From contig NZ_QFFY01000001.1 of NCBI RefSeq assembly GCF_003131205.1, positions 1,302,001 through 1,366,000 on the forward strand: a stretch of DNA of 64,000 nt, given 5' to 3'. Of this stretch, positions 61,012-64,000 are shown piece after piece. Source of the stretch: Occallatibacter savannae. Lineage in GTDB: Bacteria; Acidobacteriota; Terriglobia; Terriglobales; Acidobacteriaceae. The notes below the pieces were generated by a model. The model was not told the DNA's origin, searched no databases, and worked only from the letters and a program-made list of their open reading frames with translations. Both the position numbers and the translations under genes were made by a program. Each line of letters opens with the position of its first letter. The stretch's first letter is position 1.

Positions 61012-63105
61012 CTATTTGGCTCCGCAGATCTTCAGGATCGCGGGGCCAAATTTTTCCACCTTGCCTGGACCGATGCCGTCGACCTCAAGAAGTTGGCTGA
61101 GGTTCGCGGGACGGGCATGCGCGACGGCCGCGAGCGTGCGATCGAGGAGCACAAAGTAGGGCGGCAGGCGGAGCTTCTTCGCCTCATCGTTGCGCCACTG
61201 CTTCAGTCGTACAGCGAGCGCTTCTGCTTCAGGGGAGAGAGGTGGAACTGATACGACTCTCGTAGGAGGCTGCGATGATTCGCGTGTTCGCGGCGCCGGC
61301 GCTTTCGGTACCTTCGCGGCTCTTCGGGAGCCCTTGATAGCAGTGAGCGTCGTAAACTCCTCGGCGATTCCGTCACTTATGAGAAGATCAACCTGTGATG
61401 CTGAGTTCATTCTTCGACCCATTTCGCTGAGGCTCACCTTGCGATAGTGCTTCACTTCGCCATCTTTCTCGTACTGTGCATCTTCGATGGCAATGACGCG
61501 AGCGCGAGCCAGGGCGTCGAGCACTCCTTCGAATTTGTCGCGGCTGATCCGGCCTGACGGATCGATGGCCCTCTGCAAACTTCCTGCGCCTTTGTGATCC
61601 ACCGGCCTAAGATCATCCAGAATCAGCTCCGCAACAGAGCGCTCTCCGTTGCTGGCGCGGCGGAACATGCGAAGCACAGAGCCGGCGGGGTCGCAGCCGT
61701 CGCACCGGCCACACGGTTCTTTCGCATCATCCTCGTCGCCGAAGTGGCGCACCAGCGCACACATCCTGCAGTCGCTCGATTCCGTAAATCGCAGCACTTT
61801 ACCGAACTGCTCGGCGCGATGCTGCGCCTGAATTGAGTAGGTCCGGGTCCACACGGGCGTGCCGATCGTGACATTTCCCGCGTAGTCGACTCGTGCGCCG
61901 CCATGAATCTCCAGCTTCTCGAGCGCCTTATCGAACTCCTCTTCGGCGAGCTTCGACGCAGCGCGCAGATCGTCAATGGTCCGGGGCGATTCACTCAGCA
62001 TCCGGAAAACCTGGTGCAGATTCTCGACGGGCGGGTAGTCACGATTCAAAAAGAAGTCATGCGTGCGCTGATCGGCATAGGAGTGCATGAGAAACGTGCG
62101 GCTCGGCGCTCCGTCGCGCCCGGCGCGGCCGATCTCCTGGTAATAACCCTCGAGCGTGCCGGGCAATCCAGCGTGAATAATGGTGCGGATGTCCGGCTTG
62201 TCGATGCCCATACCGAATGCGATGGTCGCAACGACCACTTCCAGCCGGCCGGAGAGAAACGCGCGCTGCACACGCTCGCGTGTTTCCGAGTCGAGACCGG
62301 CATGGTACGCGGCTGTCGGCATTAATTGGGAAAGCTGCTCGGCCAGCGCTTCAGACTGTTTGCGCGAAGTGGCATACACAATTGCGGGACGGTGCACACG
62401 CTTGGCCAGCAACTTCGATATCGCGAAAGGCCTCTCAGGAATTGGCAGTTCCACAACTTCGATGGCGAGGTTATCGCGGCGAAATCCGTGAATGAAGCGC
62501 TCCGGATTTGTCATCGCGAGCTGCGCCACGATGTCCTTCTGCACTGCGGGCGTGGCCGTTGCCGTCAACGCGAGCACGGGCACGGTCGCTCCATTGCGCA
62601 GATTGGGTAGATACTGTCCGATCATGCGGTAATCTGGCCGGAAATCGTGTCCCCATTGCGAGATGCAGTGAGCTTCGTCGATGGCGATCAGAGCGGGTGG
62701 ACGCTTGGCGAGCATCTCCGGAAAGCCGGGCACGCGCAGCCGCTCCGGTGCGATGAAGAGAAAATCGAGATCGCCGCGCAGATATTCCACGCAGGCCTGG
62801 CGCGAAACGGAGCGATCGAGGCCCGAATGAATCCGCGCCACGCGAAGATTCAAGGCCGCGAGCTTCGCATACTGATCTTCCATGAGCGCGATCAGCGGCG
62901 AAATCACCAGAGCCGTTCCACCCAGCGCGAGGGCGGGCAATTGGTAGCAGAGCGACTTACCCGCTCCCGTGGGCATTACGAGCAGCAGGTCGCGACCAGC
63001 GACGGCGGCGCGGCAAACAGCTTCCTGGTTGGCGCGGAACTGCGCGAATCCGAAAACAGAGTGAAGCAGGTGGGCGAGGTTGTCCGAATTGGATTGCGCA
63101 GCCAA
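61012..63105 (-). CDS. recQ: RecQ-family ATP-dependent DNA helicase
   Basis: A 697-residue superfamily 2 helicase for recombination and replication-fork repair. Walker A is MPTGAGKSLCYQ, the DEAH box is IDEAHCISQWGHDFRPDY, and motif VI is YYQEIGRAGRDG. The zinc-binding region after the helicase core has CRMCALVRHFGDED and CGRCDGCDP (four cysteines), and a winged-helix (RQC) region follows. The C-terminal HRDC domain is recognisable in LRLPPYFVLLDRTLAAVAHARP and GIGPGKVEKFGPAIL. A basic Pro-rich linker (about 590-615) precedes it. The TTG at 63105 is the most likely start, though its ribosome binding site is weak. Convergent with a cyclophilin gene. A long non-coding region lies upstream. Confidence 0.94.
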   Translation of the reverse strand: MAAQSNSDNLAHLLHSVFGFAQFRANQEAVCRAAVAGRDLLLVMPTGAGKSLCYQLPALALGGTALVISPLIALMEDQYAKLAALNLRVARIHSGLDRSVSRQACVEYLRGDLDFLFIAPERLRVPGFPEMLAKRPPALIAIDEAHCISQWGHDFRPDYRMIGQYLPNLRNGATVPVLALTATATPAVQKDIVAQLAMTNPERFIHGFRRDNLAIEVVELPIPERPFAISKLLAKRVHRPAIVYATSRKQSEALAEQLSQLMPTAAYHAGLDSETRERVQRAFLSGRLEVVVATIAFGMGIDKPDIRTIIHAGLPGTLEGYYQEIGRAGRDGAPSRTFLMHSYADQRTHDFFLNRDYPPVENLHQVFRMLSESPRTIDDLRAASKLAEEEFDKALEKLEIHGGARVDYAGNVTIGTPVWTRTYSIQAQHRAEQFGKVLRFTESSDCRMCALVRHFGDEDDAKEPCGRCDGCDPAGSVLRMFRRASNGERSVAELILDDLRPVDHKGAGSLQRAIDPSGRISRDKFEGVLDALARARVIAIEDAQYEKDGEVKHYRKVSLSEMGRRMNSASQVDLLISDGIAEEFTTLTAIKGSRRAAKVPKAPAPRTRESSQPPTRVVSVPPLSPEAEALAVRLKQWRNDEAKKLRLPPYFVLLDRTLAAVAHARPANLSQLLEVDGIGPGKVEKFGPAILKICGAK

Positions 63106-63383
63106 GGAGAGCGGACCTGAAGGGAGTTCCCTCTCAACTGTACAGCGACGGGTGAATGAAGTGTCTCAAGCGAGCTCGACGGGATGTGACACGCCTGGTT
63201 CCGAGACGGATGTGGCGCTGACCTGTCGTGCTGTGCACGTTCCGTCGAATTTGTCGGGGCAGAGAGGGCTGAGCTGCAACACATCACCTACCCTCCTCCC
63301 CTCCCCCCAACCTTGTGCACAACTGTCCTGTTTTGTGTGGGTTCCGAGGGCGCTGGCGCCCTAAGTGTGTCACCGGGTTGGAC
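63106..63383. other. Upstream region of recQ
   Basis: No gene recognised. It probably contains the recQ promoter. A pyrimidine tract (about 63290-63310) and TTGTGCACAACTGTCC are noticeable but not interpretable. Confidence 0.35.
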
Positions 63384-63433
63384 TTACCCACAAGCTATGT
63401 CATAACAAAGGACTTAGAAGCAGGGACAGAGGG
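63384..63433 (+). repeat. Dispersed element with TCATAACAAAGGA core, copy 2
   Basis: TTACCCACAAG, then ATGTCATAACAAAGGACTTA, then GAAGCAGGGACAGAGGG. It matches the reverse strand of 43621-43667. The DNA after it (to about 63500) is G/A-rich with repeated GGGACA. Confidence 0.65.
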
Positions 63434-63882
63434 CCAAAGCACTGAGGGACAAGGGGACAAAGGGAACCAGCGGACAAGCAACGAGGAACCGGGAGATAAG
63501 GTGAGACCCTGGCACACCTTGGCAACTCGGTCCATGACATTATCTTTCTCCCATGGCTGCTCCGGCTATACCTTGCACCCCCCACCCCGGGGGGCTAGTG
63601 TTTTCAACGATTTACCGGCGGAAATGGCCATAAATGATTGAAAATGCAGTATTTAAAAGCTAAAATAGGGCAGATCAATGACTTACATGCAAGTCATGCC
63701 CAATTCCTTCTCGATACGGGCAAATACGTTTTTTGATGTTTTTGGAATGGAGTGACCCGGCGGCTTGACGCTGCTTCAATCCTTTGCAGGGCATTCGGCT
63801 GTCTCAGTCCCCAAGTGACAGGAGGCCCCCGGCGATCTGTCCTGGCCGGCGCTGGTGAGATTTTGATCCATACGATTCAAGT
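63434..63882. other. Non-coding stretch with AT-rich part
   Basis: No gene recognised. The stretch 63600-63740 is AT-rich compared with the rest of the window and contains runs such as GATGTTTTTGG and ATTTAAAAGC. A CCCCCC...GGGGGG palindrome lies at about 63573-63595. Confidence 0.35.
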
Positions 63883-64000
63883 ATGACGAAATCGGCGAAT
63901 TGGACTGCAAAACGGGCAGAGGATTTGTCTGTTTGCAATCAGGAGCTTAAGGGGGTTCACGTTTGGTGGCTCTTGACCTCTGGCGGAGAGGTTTGCGGGA
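63883..64000 (+). CDS. Possible gene running off the right edge
   Basis: An open frame from ATG at 63883 to the window end (39 complete codons, no stop): MTKSANWTAKRAEDLSV and then ELKGVHVWWLLTSGGEVCG. No ribosome binding site is evident and no family recognised. The frame could be the 5' end of a gene in the next sequence, or chance. Confidence 0.3.
   Translation, partial: MTKSANWTAKRAEDLSVCNQELKGVHVWWLLTSGGEVCG

Noticed and set aside
63360-63410. Replication origin
   Set aside because: A DnaA-box-like string and an AT-rich stretch are present, but there is no dnaA, dnaN or clustered boxes; too little support.
1-64000. tRNA or rRNA genes
   Set aside because: No GGTTCGA-type T-arm with matching acceptor stem and no rRNA-like sequence was noticed in reading both strands; a tRNA search tool was not available.

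Overview
The window looks like chromosomal DNA from an acidobacterium of the class Terriglobia (high G+C, GC-rich third codon positions). The case rests on family content. There are three large Oar-like TonB-dependent receptors, each with an N-terminal carboxypeptidase-regulatory-like domain. There is an ADOP-type permease (a family named after Acidobacteria), a phosphoketolase/acetate kinase pair, an S10 serine carboxypeptidase, and many palindromic repeats between genes. I saw no rRNA, tRNA, CRISPR array, phage or transposase gene. This taxonomic call is inference; no marker gene was compared.

Layout. 0-5.5 kb: an exported M1 aminopeptidase, a frameshifted alanyl-tRNA editing gene, and a CpxAR-like two-component operon. 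A ladder of five GTAAA-like repeats separates that operon from a divergent TonB receptor (5.7-8.5 kb). 8.8-10.8 kb: an SRPBCC protein and a zinc alcohol dehydrogenase. 11.2-17.0 kb: the most intriguing block, with two unrecognised proteins, an ECF-like sigma factor, a membrane anti-sigma factor, and a large TPR-CHAT (caspase-like) protein. 17.1-26.1 kb: a sugar-utilisation locus made of a TonB receptor, a divergent LacI regulator, a GH2 exo-beta-D-glucosaminidase-like enzyme and an APC permease. Two near-identical TTCAAACGWTTGAA operators sit just downstream of promoters. 26.1-33.6 kb: a receiver/zinc-ribbon protein, a serine hydrolase, KdsC, a DUF5522 protein, an SDR lacking its catalytic lysine, an XRE regulator and a rhomboid, separated by dense repeats. 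33.9-42.9 kb: purH, a TPR lipoprotein-like gene, two small unknown genes, a lone sugar-binding protein, dgt and a Crp/Fnr regulator. 43.9-52.9 kb: a frameshifted TonB receptor, an SDR, an ADOP permease, proC and an acyltransferase. 53.1-63.1 kb: xfp, ackA, ctaA, an S10 peptidase, two cyclophilins and recQ. The last 0.9 kb is mostly non-coding.

Two repeat families dominate the intergenic DNA. Family A is a hairpin with constant flanks (GGTGCCCC...GGGA) and variable but complementary inner arms. Family B is a double hairpin, typically GGCACGACTN(1-3)AGTCGTGCC followed by GGGCTTCAGCCC. A third short element (CCTGCCCTGAGC-n-TCGAAGG) lies inside copies of both families and inside one gene. Removing it from two family A copies restores perfect stems, so it looks like a small inserted sequence.

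Two genes (alanyl-tRNA editing protein and the third TonB receptor) are each broken by what looks like one missing C in a C-run. These may be assembly errors or recent mutations.
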